64,000 nucleotides of DNA from Allantophomopsis cytisporea (lineage: Eukaryota > Ascomycota > Leotiomycetes > Phacidiales > Phacidiaceae). The notes beneath the pieces are model-generated. The model was not told the origin of the DNA, did not search any database, and worked only from the letters and a program-made list of their open reading frames with translations. Below are positions 1 through 12,537 of the stretch, piece after piece. The stretch covers positions 2,294,001-2,358,000 of the forward strand of contig CP103025.1 of the NCBI GenBank assembly GCA_024752435.1, given 5' to 3'. Every line of letters begins with the position of its first letter. Within the stretch, counting starts at the first letter, position 1. The position numbers and the translations under genes are program-made.

Positions 1-1935
1 TCCAGTTTCAGTGCGTGTGCCTCCACTTCCAGGAAGATAGACATCGTGAGTAAAATTCGATAGCTGTGTAAGAACGTAGCCGTCGTTAAGGACAGGGAAA
101 GCCTCGCGAAGCTCATACATTCTCTTGATTACATTCCGAACTGGATGTGAAGAGTCCCTATGATCTTGACTGACAGTATCATCATTACAACCAACCAGAG
201 CAGCATCGAATGGCATGTCAGTATACCAGATTTCGTCCAACTTGTAACATCCATGCATTTGCCATGCGAGTGCAGATGACATTGGTTGTCTTCCATAGAC
301 ATAGTTGCTTGCTTGACTGTCCAGAACATAGAACGCCTGCTCCTCACCCCAGGCTAACAATGGAACTCCTGGCATGTGAATGGTGGTGATGAAAAGACCA
401 AGAATCTGGCGTTCGGTTCCATTTGTTAGACCGGGCCAACGAAAGACATCTTGGTTCGTAACTCCATATAAGTGACGAGGATCATAGAGTCCAGTATTTG
501 CATTGACCATGTCGTTTGTAGATACCATCTGGTGCCATGCAGTGACAAAGTTGTAGTCTGTATCGCCAACAGCGCCGATGAGTCCATCCATTCCCAAAAA
601 TCTAGTCAGCCCTCGATAGATGGAATAGTGGAACGCCGCACCATCCAAAGCACTCTTTCCGAAGTCTCGGATGTAATCGCTACTATTCGTGGTATTCGTT
701 GCCATAATAGCTTCAGTCAAGTTATCAAGTTGTTGCTCTGGCAATTTTCCTCGGCCAATATATATAGCCCCGAACGTATTTCCATCAACAATTTCACCTG
801 GGATAAAGAAGTTATCCTTTCCCAAATCATTCGCACATTGTCGAATATAGGTAGCCCAGTCGGCCTGAGCATCCACTGTGACTTGCAGTGCCTTGTCTAT
901 ACGGAACCCGTCGATGTCAAGCATAGCAATTGTGATGCACGAAAAAAGCTGAATTTTTGCTCGAACATCTGAACGCCATTCCCTGAGGCGGTCTTGCACG
1001 TATGCGAACTTAGATACCTGTCTTTGCCAGTCAGGATAAGTGCCAAAAGCAGAAACGTCTCCGTATTGATCGAATTCACTATTTCGACAGCCCGACATTT
1101 GTGAGGTCACATTAGTACCAACTTCAAACCCCTCATCGTAGTAGAATACTGGATATACGCAATCTGGATCCTCTTCATTGCCTGGTTGGAAATCATGGTA
1201 TATCCTGTCACTCTTCCAAACAAAGTTATGTTCGTTGAAGTTGAAGGGAGTACCGGAGGTGTCGTTGAGATAGCCTTCAAATCCAATAAGATCGCCCATA
1301 CTAAATGTCTAGTGTTAGTACATCGGTTTTTTAGCGCAAGAAATGTGTATTACTTACGTTGCCATTGTGTTGTCCAATATGACATACATGCCACGGTTGT
1401 GTATCTCTGTTATGACAGCTCTCCAATCATCGATCATACCGTGATGATGGTCTAACAAGGTCAAATCCAACGGACTGTAACCATCCGAACCCCATGGCAT
1501 GTTGATATGTGGACTACCCGCAAGATATAGAACCTATAATAAATTCAGTATCAGTCAAGTGATGAGTTTGATGAATAAGCTCACCTTCACGCCCATGCCC
1601 TGAATATAATCTAAAGTATCTTGTACACCTCTGATATCACCACCAAAACGGAACTGATTCGATGTTATATCGTGTTCCCAAATAGTCCCATTTGCATCGT
1701 CATTGGTGGGGTCTCCATTCACAAATCGGTCGAGAGTGAGAGTATAGGTTGGCATTCGCCAATTTTTTGGGGAAGGTTGGAAGTCATGATCCTCCCATTT
1801 CCCCCAATAATCCAACGGATCAACGGCAGTTTCGTTCGTGTTGAGGTTATAATCAACCTGGTCCGGTGAATATCGAAGTGCGGTGAAAAGAGGTAGATTC
1901 CAAGCCAGCAGAACCAACGCAGAATAGGATACCAT
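1..1935 (-). CDS. ags1: alpha-1,3-glucan synthase, N-terminal part (runs off left edge)
   Basis: Membrane enzyme making cell-wall alpha-1,3-glucan. Only the extracellular GH13 alpha-amylase-like domain lies here; the GT5 synthase domain and membrane segments would lie beyond the edge. Exons 1935-1585, 1533-1358 and 1300-1, all with GT-AG introns in phase. The start at 1935 gives a good signal peptide (MVSYSALVLLAWNLPLFTAL); an in-frame ATG at 1974 only adds a polar extension. Family hallmarks follow: LDYWGKWEDHD, LDRFVNGDPTNDD, LDYIQGMGVK, then in exon 3 IDGFRIDKA, which holds the GH13 nucleophile Asp, and FIPGEI with the acid/base Glu. The open frame continues to base 1 with no stop, so the gene looks intact as far as it is visible. 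Identity is secure from residue-level similarity to fungal Ags/Mok proteins; which paralogue it is cannot be told. Confidence 0.93.
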
Positions 1936-4303
1936 TTTCGCAGCGAAATGCTTGAGCACACATAAATATGTCATTACAAAATTTCAAACAGTCCACATTC
2001 TGCCCGTTAGTAATAATTTGAGATTAGATGGCTTTGCAAGATGAATTTTTGGCCGATAGAGAACTTGACAAAGTTGATTAAAATGATAAGCGATCTCTGG
2101 TAACAACTTGACAAAAGTGAGAGAGAATTTAGACCATCTAAGGTAGCGAGTGACTTGATAAGCTCAGAGAGTAGAGGAGAATAGTTCGAGTAAAGAATGA
2201 CTTGGGATGAAAGTGAACAAATTTTAGTTGTATCAAAGCAAAAGAGTGTAAATCAAGCAAGACGTCAAGATGGTGCAGGAGAGGACATGGTGATAATGTC
2301 AACCGAGCTTTGATCAGTCAGGGAGCGAAGGATGGCACTTCAAACGCAATCAAAGACTAGAGTTATGATAGATCCGGCAACTTAGCTGTTCGGTCCAGTA
2401 GAGCTCTCCATGTACGTAAGAGAGTACATCTTCTGTGCAAGCTCGTATGAATTCCAGCCGCCATGACTGCGCCGATGCACGCACGCCCTAGAGCAAAGCG
2501 CATAGGCAGAAGAAACGCGACGGCATCACGCCGCTGACTCTATGAGGACTAACCTGAAGCCATTTCCATAGGTTGAAGAAGGGTCGTTTGAGGAGTTCAG
2601 GGGTTGGACGGGCTATACAGCCAAAGATATGGAAGATGAAGTGGAGCAGCGTGACAGAGCAGTTTTTGTTTTAAAGATAGCCTCTTATAATAGACGGAAG
2701 TGGCATCTCGTAACTCGATATAGAACGAAAGTCCGAAAACGTATGTTCCCCGGCACAAATAAGATACAGGGTCATGCTTCTGGGTCGATATCTACAGGGT
2801 TTTTTTGAGGTAAAAGTAAAGAGCGATACGAGTAGGCTTGTGTAGTATTCGGGTTCCTCACGGCTTCCTGTCTTTGTCGCAGATGAAAAGTTTATTCTCA
2901 GCCAAGTGTTGAGGATAGAAAATGAGTGAGACCTACGATGACAAGCCGAGAATATAGATTATTGCTTCGCAATATATGGAGACAACAATTGTTTATCATC
3001 ACACCAACATTTTTCCTATTGTTCAACCACAATTTCATCTTCCATCAATACGTATGCGAAATTGTTGAATATTTCCTAAACTTCCTATTGTTCGGCAATA
3101 GTGCGGTTATACTTATGTAATAATGCACGTACTAGGATAAGGCACGGATATTAAAATAAAACTCAAGGGTTCAGATGAGTTCGGAACCAATCCCGGCAGT
3201 CATCATCAAAAGGATGAGGCTCTCGGGTGGCAGTGCGCCATACGGGTAGACTATCGCGAGGCGTTCAACGTCTGGTTCTGTAGAGTTCAGAGCGCCTAAG
3301 CACACGTAAATAATCTAAACTTCAAAGCGATAAATATAGTACAGTACAGCAATTCTGAGCCCTATCGATCAAGCCGTGGTCCAATTTTACGATTGTCTCC
3401 AAAAGACTGCAATAATATTGAGATAATAAGGATTTTGTAAGCGTAAAATACTTTAAGTATATCTCGTTACCTTCGAATTGTCTTTCTCCAGAAAAGTATT
3501 CTCAAAACCTAGCAGTGTAAACTACTGCTACAACAGATCCCCACAACTGTCCCAACAGTAAAATGTCTCTAGTTTGATAATGTTATTGTGGTGAGGTTTT
3601 AACTTCGTCACCTTTATCACTTGAGATTTCAACTTTCCGCAATTGATACCCTGTCGTCTTGGGTCTGCAGAAACAATCCCAGATGAGTCCGTGCGAAATG
3701 TATACGCAACACAGCGATAAGCAAATGAGCAGGACCATAGCGCAATAGAGTCATCCAGAACACGGAACGGTATCGGCAATCTCGGGTGGCATACTACTTT
3801 TTACACCAGTTAGGCTTCTACGGAATTATTGAAGGGACTATTCCATAAAGAGGCATAGACCATATTCAATCTTGTACAGTCTTCTTCCTCTTGCATTATT
3901 CAGGTCGCCGTCGGCCGGGGCCAAGATTTGTGGTGGAGTATGGTGTGGATACTTCACCGAATGCTACGCAGAAGTATGCGAAATTCAGGTACAAGGTGAT
4001 GTCTTCGCAAATTCGGCATCTTTAGACAAATCCTTCTTGTAACCTGAAACGACAGCAGGCATAGATTGCCATGAAAAGGTCAATGCGACTTCTTCAAATG
4101 GAAGAAAGCCAAAGTTCAAAAAAGGTCTCCAAATGAAAATGTTTCTAGATTGGTTTATTGTTCTGTATTCTCCACTTGCATTATCCTATACTATTTCTAA
4201 TTACAGAGACAGTGGTACGTCGAGTTACAAAAATCCTCCGAACGCACTGACAACTATGTGCACATCACACTATTAACTAGCTAAGTAGAAGAAAACCACC
4301 AAC
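1936..4303. other. intergenic, promoter side of the glucan synthase gene
   Basis: About 2.3 kb without a supportable gene. It holds only short open frames without recognisable motifs; the longest, 3528-3779 on the minus strand, gives 83 codons of low-complexity-free but unrecognised protein. The sequence is AT-rich from about 2900 to 3180. I see no repeats or RNA gene. Confidence 0.6.
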
Positions 4304-5860
4304 CTAGACAACGTGAGTCTGCCAGAAAACGCAACGTTCATTGTTGGATGGATCGGCTATCATACCAACACCATCATTGCCCAACTCGATATTCAGGCCT
4401 GTGCCGTACTCGCTCCAGACTGGAATGGATGCAGAATCGGCGTTAATGTCTCCCTGCACAAAGTTCACCAGGTAGGTCTTCATGTAGGTGGCCAGTGTAG
4501 CATTGATGGCATAGCTGCTACTACCACCTGTACCAGTGCCTCCAACGAAAAGGTACGGATTTTCCTGTGCGTGATATGATGGGGCTACATCAAAATACCA
4601 GGCGTATGTTGTGTTGTATGCTTGCGACAAGTAATACTCGTAGCAATTGAGAAGTACTTCAGACAAAATGTGATCGTACTTGCCAAATATGGTGTAGTAG
4701 AGATCTGTGTTATTGATGAGTGGGTACAACTCCCAGACCTGATCGATAACGGCCGATGAAAGGTTGAAACCTTCGCCCTCGAAAAAAGTTGTCATTAACT
4801 CCTTTGTGTCGTAGGTCATGTTGCGGATATCGGAGTCGCCGTCGATCATGTATGGGGATGTGGTGGGAGTAAAGTCATGACCTTCATCCTTGAGCTGTCC
4901 AGCAATGATTGGCAAATCTTGATGATACCTTCCACCAGCGAAAGCGTAGCCTGGCAATTCTCGAATATAATCACCGTCAACAATTGGACCCCATCCACCA
5001 GAGCCAATGTGGCCGGTCATATCATTGATCTGACTTGCATTCAGAGCCAAGATCTCTTCTTGGGTATAGTCTTCAAATCCAAAGTATTCGAGCATAGCCA
5101 AGTTGCGGGTGTCGATAGATTCAATGGTGATAGGAGAGACAGCTGGTGACATGACAACGGCTTGCTGGAATGGAACGCTGCCCTCGCCACCGTTGGAAGT
5201 AAGATGGCTTAGCAAACATCCAGCTCCAGCACTATGACCGGCAACAGTCACGCGGTCAGGATCTCCTCCAAAGAGCGAGATGTACGATTGAACCCATTCC
5301 ATAGCAAATAATTGATCCATGGTTCCAGGGTTGATGTCGCCGAACTGACCCAAGAAACCGAATGCGCCGAGACGATAGTTGGGGATAACATAGATGATAG
5401 AATTGTTGGAAGTAATAACAAGATCAGAACCATCGTAGATCTCTTTCTGGCCAGTATGCCATCCTCCACCATAGATATAAAAGAGGACGGGAAGAGTGGT
5501 GCCCTCAGGGATGTTATCTGGAACGATAACATCTAGAAACAAACAGTCCTCGCCTTGGTTCGTGGCTCCAGAATTGGAGCCTTGTTCCAATTGATAGCAA
5601 GTCTGACCGTATGATCCATCTTGTACCTCGGTCTCGTTGGTTGAAGGAGCGACAGGGTTTTTAAAGCGTAGATCTCCCGTGGGAGGATCAGCAAAACGAA
5701 TGTTCTTGTATTTGTAAAAGCCGTAGGTTTCATTATAAGTAGCTTGGTAAGTCGCATAAGGCAGAGTCACTTGCGCTGCGTTTCCGACTTGGACTTGGGA
5801 GAAGGTAGAAAGGAGAGTGAGAGCATTGCTCAAGGAAAAGAGTGACCATGCCGACAGCAT
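4304..5860 (-). CDS. secreted type-B carboxylesterase/lipase
   Basis: Single-exon alpha/beta-hydrolase of 518 residues, the usual length for fungal type-B esterases. The start at 5860 gives a hydrophobic signal peptide (MLSAWSLFSLSNALTLLSTF); the frame stays open upstream to 6163, but that extension is not signal-like. Landmarks: the second carboxylesterase signature EDCLFLDV (residues 104-111), the oxyanion loop YIYGGGWH (about 129-135), and the nucleophile elbow AGHSAGAG with Ser210. The elbow is GHSAG instead of the commoner GESAG. The acid is probably the Glu in KDEGHDF and the histidine the one in SYHAQENPYLF. Many N-glycosylation sequons (NETY, NNSI, NNTD, NTTY) fit secretion. The substrate cannot be predicted. 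The two neighbours are far away, so no cluster is implied. Confidence 0.92.
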   Translation of the reverse strand: MLSAWSLFSLSNALTLLSTFSQVQVGNAAQVTLPYATYQATYNETYGFYKYKNIRFADPPTGDLRFKNPVAPSTNETEVQDGSYGQTCYQLEQGSNSGATNQGEDCLFLDVIVPDNIPEGTTLPVLFYIYGGGWHTGQKEIYDGSDLVITSNNSIIYVIPNYRLGAFGFLGQFGDINPGTMDQLFAMEWVQSYISLFGGDPDRVTVAGHSAGAGCLLSHLTSNGGEGSVPFQQAVVMSPAVSPITIESIDTRNLAMLEYFGFEDYTQEEILALNASQINDMTGHIGSGGWGPIVDGDYIRELPGYAFAGGRYHQDLPIIAGQLKDEGHDFTPTTSPYMIDGDSDIRNMTYDTKELMTTFFEGEGFNLSSAVIDQVWELYPLINNTDLYYTIFGKYDHILSEVLLNCYEYYLSQAYNTTYAWYFDVAPSYHAQENPYLFVGGTGTGGSSSYAINATLATYMKTYLVNFVQGDINADSASIPVWSEYGTGLNIELGNDGVGMIADPSNNERCVFWQTHVV

Positions 5861-8800
5861 AATGAAAAGCAGATTGTTCAGACAAAAGTGAGAAGGAAAG
5901 AAAGATTGACAACGAGTTGGATCTAATGATGAGAAAGAGGGAGAGGGATGTACATATGGAAACAGGTGAAGAGAGGACAAGGGCAGATGACTACTGTACG
6001 GTAGGTTATAATACCATTTTTCATGATATCCATGATGTTCTCCATATGTGTTCCATCCAATTTTAAAAACAAAGCGTGGAAGAGAGGGCGTAGATACCAG
6101 TTTGGGTAGGCCGATAAATTCGCATTCACTTTGGACAGAAACTGATGGGTTAATCAGTACCATGCTTCACCATTCGTTATAGCGATTCGGTATCATAATT
6201 CGGGATAAATACTTCATTAAATGGATAACACTGTGGGAAGGAGATTAGTCCGCAAGCAGTGAATAAAATTCATACTACAACATGCATGAATAGAAGCACA
6301 AGGTGTGTTCCTTACTCGCACCTGCTCCAGTAAATGATATGCAGCATGCTATATCATATCAGATCGGACGATTTCCCAATAAAAACGAATCATAGGTGAG
6401 ATACTCCTGAACTACTCCAGTCTGGGCCGTGAGTCCGGAGTAACCTGTGTGGAGATATCTATGCATGTGTCTTAGATTTAGAATCTTCCCGGGCTGTGCA
6501 ACTCACTGTGATATTTACGTGAGCATATGGGAGACATAAACGTCCGAGAGCCGATGCGAAGAGATAAGCTTTGAGGAGTCTGTGATCGTTTCACAGCATA
6601 ATTAGGTATTCATCCCCTCTTTTGGCTTCTTTTAGAATTCAACCAAGTCCTTCATCTACTATGTCGATTGCATGGTAATGCGTTTCCATGAGCCTTGCAT
6701 ATTCTCGCATAGATTGCAGCTCCTCATTGGCCGTTCCTAATGTCAAGGGACCGAGTAGCCTTTCCATTGTTAACTCGGAAAGTATCTTTGATGGTCTAAC
6801 GCTCATGATTTCCGTACGCGGTAAACGTCGTACCTAAGTCTACCCAGTACACACACCACTCACAACAAAAATATGACCCACGAGTATCCGCAAACATCCG
6901 AACATGAAAATCTCATTTCCCAATACCAGAAAAAAGAAAAGAAAAAAGAAAAAAGATGAAAAGATATAATTTTGGGCCAGTGTTATGGTATGCATTCGCT
7001 TGGACCTCTTCAGATAACCACGCCCTCTCGGAGTTCGGGATTCTAAATATTCCGAACATAGCGTTATTTGGTAGCGTTGTAAGCATTATCTAAGGTACCG
7101 TACTTATCTAGGTACCTAAGGTAGTAAGTGATAAATAAGTTTGGGCGTGGCGGGCACTTGGTAATATGTACTTGCACGTTTGTGTACAAAGCTAAAGCTT
7201 GATCAAACAACGACTGCTCGTCAATCCTTTTGAATTACAGTTATATGCATTGTTGACGAGGTGAATATATGGTGTATGATAATTCTTCTCGTCCGTATAC
7301 CATGCTTATATTCTTTACGGCTCCTGTCTATTTCGAATGGTATTTCGTATTTTGGCTTCGCTTTATTATGTACCTCTCATGGGCTATTGCAGATGTCGAA
7401 ATTCCAATTTTCTCAAACTTCGTACTTGTGAATGTTTTCTTTTCATGTATCGAAGTCCATGAATGTTGGCATTATATATTGAAGAGTGGCGACTTGGTCA
7501 GACACCAATATCCATTGCCCTCAGGAGCGTTGTGAGGACAGGTTGATCCAAAAATTGGTAATTCTCAGAGTGACTTCGCTCATATATTACATGCTGCGTC
7601 TCTACTCGATTTGGCTTTCTCTTTATCTACCAGTGCTGGGCACATCAACATCGTATGTATATACGTATATCGCAAATCTCTGCTGGCACTGTACTGTTAT
7701 AATGCATCTCCTTGCATGCGACGTGCCTGCCTTCCCTAATTAAAACATCCAACTGGGCAAGCGTCAGTACCAGCACACCTAGACGGCAATCGTTTCTTTC
7801 TTGTCATGTGGGCATATCTCTTAGCAAGTCAAACAAATTCATCTCTGATCTGACGGTCATGCTATCCCTATTTTCATAACTGCCGAGTCATTTTCTTATT
7901 AATCTTTGGTGTCTGAACTAACAATAGTTGGATTAGATGACACTGCAGGAGCACTATTGCGTGAATCGTCAGCCGCTTTGGGATACCAATCCTTCGGGTC
8001 CATCTTATCCCCACATGGCGAATGCTTGAAGGCATGATCTTGATGAAGCTTCCGGGAGTGTTCAGAGTGCCAAGCTTACATCTAGCTATGGAGCATTACA
8101 GCTATAACATTAAAGATTACATTTGGTGATCCTGATCCTGCCAGTTCTTACACCAACCATAGTCTCTATCGCCGCCATTTCGAAGCCACGACCTCACCTA
8201 CCTAGCTCTACAAAAATTAGTGTTTATGTTCAAATAATTCCAGTAATCTTTTCAATCTTAGCTCGTATGTAGGCTCGCAATGTTGGAGGCCTTTCAAAGA
8301 TCTTCAAGTAAGGCACATGTTCCGACTGCTCTGACAAAGTCTGCTACTATGTAGAACCCTTTGATATTCTTTTTAGATCACCGCATAAGCTTTCTTCGAT
8401 TCGTGTTGAACCTCTCATACACGTTTTAGCAGATGAAGTTTTTTCCTTTCCTTTGACAATAAAGTTTGGAGAACATCCACGTACGTATTGCTATCACGCG
8501 GATTAACTGATGACTGAGGATTTGGGAGATGTAAAGCGCTGGGCAAGTAATCCAGACACGCAAGTATTGGCTTGTAATCGATCTGAGCCTCTTACCCGGA
8601 CGCTGCTTTAGGGCTGAAGAAGCAAGATTTAGCGCTGTGTTCAGAACGAGCAAGTAAAAACAGCTGAATAAGCTAAGATTTTATTCGGCTTGTCTTTTTA
8701 TGATTGGCTTGAGAACCCATCATCCGTAACTAGATCTTTTCCATTTAAGCGATATCATCAACAAATTCAGCTTCAAATATGAATTATGTAAAAGAAAGTC

Positions 8801-9328
8801 GCAAAAGGCAAGGACCGGACCTCTCGGCTTTGCTCATGTAATGGCCTGTCATAGCCTCAACCTGGGGACTATGAGATGGCCTATCATCATTGATATTGTT
8901 CACTTCATATGTTCGGGAGATCTTCTTGATTGATTATAATTATAGCTCTAAATATGATCAAAGAGGTGGGTCACCAGCCACAAAATACAATTAAAACCGA
9001 CAAAAAACAAATGATATAACTATTTCATATTTTTGAAGCTTACATGTAGCGCCTATAATAAGACAGAGCAGCCGACCTTCAAGAGCACACAGTCAGATAT
9101 TCTCATAGGGCCTGACAGCTGACTGCGCACAGTCAGATGTGTTCAGCAGCTCGATTCTTATTTGGGACGACCAAAATGGATATGCGACTGATTGATAATA
9201 TATAAATGAGCTTTTTGATTCATTCGAAGCGTTCGTCTCATTACTTAAAGAAAAGAGAAATCCATTCCCAAACAAGCGTGAATTTATACTCATCCCATAC
9301 TTTGAACCTTCAAAGTTTATTATTTGCG
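5861..9328. other. long gene-free stretch
   Basis: About 3.4 kb between the esterase promoter and the Cys-rich gene. It contains an A-rich run with short G interruptions (about 6930-6965) and a GGTACC/TAGGTACC-rich patch around 7090-7130. Open frames are short (under 90 codons) and show no family motifs. Near 9085-9145 the word cacagtcagat occurs twice, 30-40 bp apart. Nothing else supportable was seen. Confidence 0.55.
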
Positions 9329-11275
9329 ATGTGGCTTTGCAACTTTTGTTGCGGCAGGAATGCTGCAGACTCAAGTGATCGATTGCATGAGTCACCAAAG
9401 CAGAAATCCTCTTGGTGGAGTTGCTTCTGTTGCGGTGATCATGATACAAGCAATGAATCAAAACCCCATCACGAGTCCAAGTCTTACTCTTGTTTCCACG
9501 GAACTTTGTGCTCCTGTTGTGGTGACAAAGATGAAGGCAATGAATCAATACCCCATCACGAGTCCAAGTCTCATTCATGTTTCCACGGAAGCTGGTGTTG
9601 CTGCTGTCTAAGCAAAAAGGACGAGAAAGATCAGAATAGTAGATCTCTGGAAATCAAGTGAGTTTAGACAATTCGGATCTCGGAGAGATTACTAACAGAT
9701 AAACATAGGGAACAACCTAGGCCTCGCGAGCCGATGCAAGCAAGTAGAGACATTCCAGAAGAGATCCCTAATGGCAATGAGCGGCCTAAAGAATTTGCGG
9801 GCGAGACCCGTGAACAGATTCGGGAAGGAAAACGACGAAAGGTCCCTGATTCTCTGGGAGTAATGCCAGGGAAAGGCTTGCCAGGCGGCATGCCCCTCGA
9901 AACTAGGAGCAAAACCGCAGCAGTAAACGCGTCAACACTTCAACAACCAGTAGCAGGTCCCTCACACACGGCGGAAGAAGGGCCACGAAACGTCTTACTA
10001 TGGAATAAGGAGATCTTTGCCCCAAAATATAGCCACCTCCGGGGTATCAAACCTTACTATGCATATAAGATGCGTAAGGACTATGAAAATAGGCCTGCCG
10101 CCATATTGGAGTGGATCTTGGATAACCAGAAAAGCAAACCTTCTTATGACGAAAAAATCGATATAACGAAGCAACTTTGTTACCCTTCAGCTCCCGGATA
10201 TGCTGTTGAGCATATTTTTGAGATACAGTCCGTTGCGGACTTTTTTGGGAGAGCGGCTAGCCATGAGTTGTATGAGAGACGCCAAAATTCACTGCGATCG
10301 AGAAGCGATTCGTGGATGACAAAAACCGTAAACCCGAAATGGTGGGAATATTCCAGAAATGGCCAGCTATCATTGCTGCAGGTGGTGATGTCTGTGCTGG
10401 CTTCTAAGTCTGAGGAATTTGTGAATCTGGAAGAGAAATTAAACGGAGTCAAAGCCGTTTATTTTGCTCGTAATCGACCAGAAGTCTTCAGCAACCCCAA
10501 GAGGGAATTTGACTTAGATTACATCCATAGGGTACTTGACAGGGTCATGAAAACTTACCTGGTGGCCGATTATCTCGATGAAGCACCAGTACGACGCAAC
10601 TTCCGCCGAGTCAGTATCGCAATAGTGAATGTTCTAGAGGAGTTTCAAAAAACTTGCAAGGCTTCGATCCGGCCTGTTTTCAAGAACGAACTTGGGAGAG
10701 TAGATATGCCCGAGGAGTTTAGGACTTGGGTGGCTGGTTATATCACTGCCATCCAAACCTCGATGAACGATGGCATCTCAGAATCTCTCGAACACATTAC
10801 TGATATGCTCAATAAGGAGGAGAAGAATCTGCGAAAGCAGATAAGGGAGATTGATGAGCCAAGCACTGCAGAGCGAGCATCGAGTAGGGTAAAGGCCGAG
10901 GCTGAGAGAAAGAGGAAGGAATTGAAGGATGAGTGGAACAATACCCTTCCGGAGCTCAGTGCCCTCAAACAGCTCGCCGATGAGTTGCTAAGGGGTCACA
11001 AGAGGAAGAAAATAAATCTCTTCCGCCTCAAGCCTCAACTCACAGAGACGAATCCAGGCGATGTTGCACCGGACAACGCTGGAGACAACACATTCGAAGA
11101 CATCAACGTAGGAGATCTTGGCCTAGGAGATCTTAGCTTAGAAAACCATGATACAGAACAAGATGAGGAGGATAGAAAATTCGATGCCGTGGTGAAAGGA
11201 GGTACATTTATATCTGAAAAGGCTGCGAACGCAGATCTGAGCGAAATGGGAGACCCCGAAGAGTTCCATGATTGA
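9329..11275 (+). CDS. unrecognised Cys-rich tandem-repeat protein with coiled-coil C-terminus
   Basis: Two exons, 9329-9657 and 9709-11275. The intron is GTGAGT...ACTAAC...ATAG and preserves the frame, giving 631 residues. There is no signal peptide. The first 100 residues are crowded with cysteine (LCNFCCG, CFCCG, CSCCG, CCCC) and contain a 29-residue unit repeated twice. The middle (about 200-360) is globular and includes AVEHIFEIQ near residues 276-283, resembling the EH..E.Q motif of many fungal proteins of unknown function. From about 465 to 530 the sequence is charged and probably coiled coil, ending in a basic patch (GHKRKKIN). The tail is acidic with GD/GDL repeats. An upstream in-frame ATG at 9206 would add 41 residues. 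Cys clusters of this kind can be palmitoylated or bind metal; that is inference. The function is unknown. Confidence 0.75.
9422..9595 (+). repeat. two tandem 87-bp units inside the Cys-rich exon
   Basis: Units 9422-9508 and 9509-9595 encode 29 residues each and align without gaps. Both read C-x-C-C-G-D, then a short acidic/Ser stretch, NES, PHHESKS and SCFHG. A partial third unit begins with the CCCC cluster that follows. The unit length is a multiple of three, so copy number can change without breaking the frame. Confidence 0.85.
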
Positions 11276-12013
11276 AGAACGAAAACCGAAACCATATGAC
11301 TTGGATCTCTGACAAAAGCATTAAGTATATGGGATTCAGGTAGCTCGTGTCAGGATTCATTCTATTTGATTATTAGCGTATAGAGGGGATTCGGCTTTGG
11401 TAGAGGCCTGTCTACGTATCTATTTTATGTTTTATTGCTGTTTAAATCAATTAACTAACAAACCCCGTCCTTGATACCTATTTGCTCGCTAGTCCACTAT
11501 GGTATATCGCGTATTTCATTAATCTAACAATTTACTCGTAGTAGTAAGTAATATTCCTGCGGGTTTTATATTCGAAGTGAGTAGTTCCCAATCAAAAAGT
11601 GCAAACTGCGTACTCGCAAATCATGTAGGTATAGAACCTGGAGAATATCTCAAAGAGCTTGTCTCTGTGTGAAAATCAATCAGATGCGAATTGAAATAGA
11701 CTTTCCGAGCTGTACACGTTGAATCCCATGCGATGAAGCAATTTCAAAATTTTGTGTTTACATTGACCACTGAAAGTAAGTTTCTATATTAGTCGCACAA
11801 CTTATGGTCACGTTCTGTCCAGTAAATCTTTTCCTTACAAGAGCTCTAAAGATGTTAGACTTGAAGGCTTTAGTCACTTGAAGGCAAGAGAAGATTCTGG
11901 TTAAAAAATCCAAAAGGTTCATACATCGGCATACCGAATTACTATCTATGAAGCTCTGTGCAAGAATAAGATTGACTACGTAGCGAAAATAAGTGGACTG
12001 GGTAATGAATGGG
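11276..12013. other. intergenic
   Basis: The 3' flank of the Cys-rich gene, AT-rich. A minus-strand open frame at 11758-12027 (89 codons) overlaps the end of the next gene and has no recognisable features. Nothing else was seen. Confidence 0.5.
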
Positions 12014-12537
12014 TTATGAGGCTTCAATGTGGGCTTTGTATCGGGGATTTTTCAGGGCGATTAAAGTTTTCAGTTTTCGGAGGTCTTCCGGCTTCATCTT
12101 AAGCTCAAAGGGTTTTTGGCCATACCATGGTCTGAAGTATGTCCAAGGAAGTTCATAGGGTAATTCTGCGCTGGGGTCACCATAGATAGCATGTGTAGTT
12201 TTTGCATCCTTCATACTCGCAAGGAGATGTAGCCTCTCACAGCATTTGTCTCCTTTTACATGCTTCTGTTCACAGATCACTATACGTGTAAAGTTTGCCT
12301 TAGGATGTGTAGAAAGCTTTGGGTTGTTTAGCACATGAGTGAAGCTGGAAAAAAGGAGGTGGCACTTACAGCACAGAATTCAAGATACGCTTCAATGTGA
12401 TATAGAATCCTGAGAACAACTACAGGATGCCCATAGACACTGTCTTCTCCTCTTATGTGCACAGGCTTGTGTTTAGCTTCACGGGGAAGCCACAGGATAG
12501 CTCCTTCTTGGATTTCGGCGAGGTCAAGACTTAGCAT
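12014..12537 (-). CDS. small conserved fungal hypothetical protein
   Basis: Probably two exons, 12537-12370 and 12316-12014, joined in phase by a 53-nt intron (GTAAGT...CTAAAC...AAAG) to give 156 residues. The N-terminus, with IQEGAILWLP and YGHPVVVLR, resembles a set of Pezizomycotina hypothetical proteins that open with a WLP segment followed by a G-x-x-x-HPVVV motif. The C-terminal half has PWTYFRPWYGQKPFEL and a basic end. There is no signal peptide, membrane segment or catalytic motif that I can name. The acceptor is not the only possible one, so the junction residues are uncertain. Family likeness is from memory of the motif only. Confidence 0.55.

Noticed and set aside
7269..7743. Overlapping plus-strand frames rich in Phe, Trp and Tyr
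   Set aside because: Hydrophobic bias follows from T-rich DNA; no start context, intron or motif.
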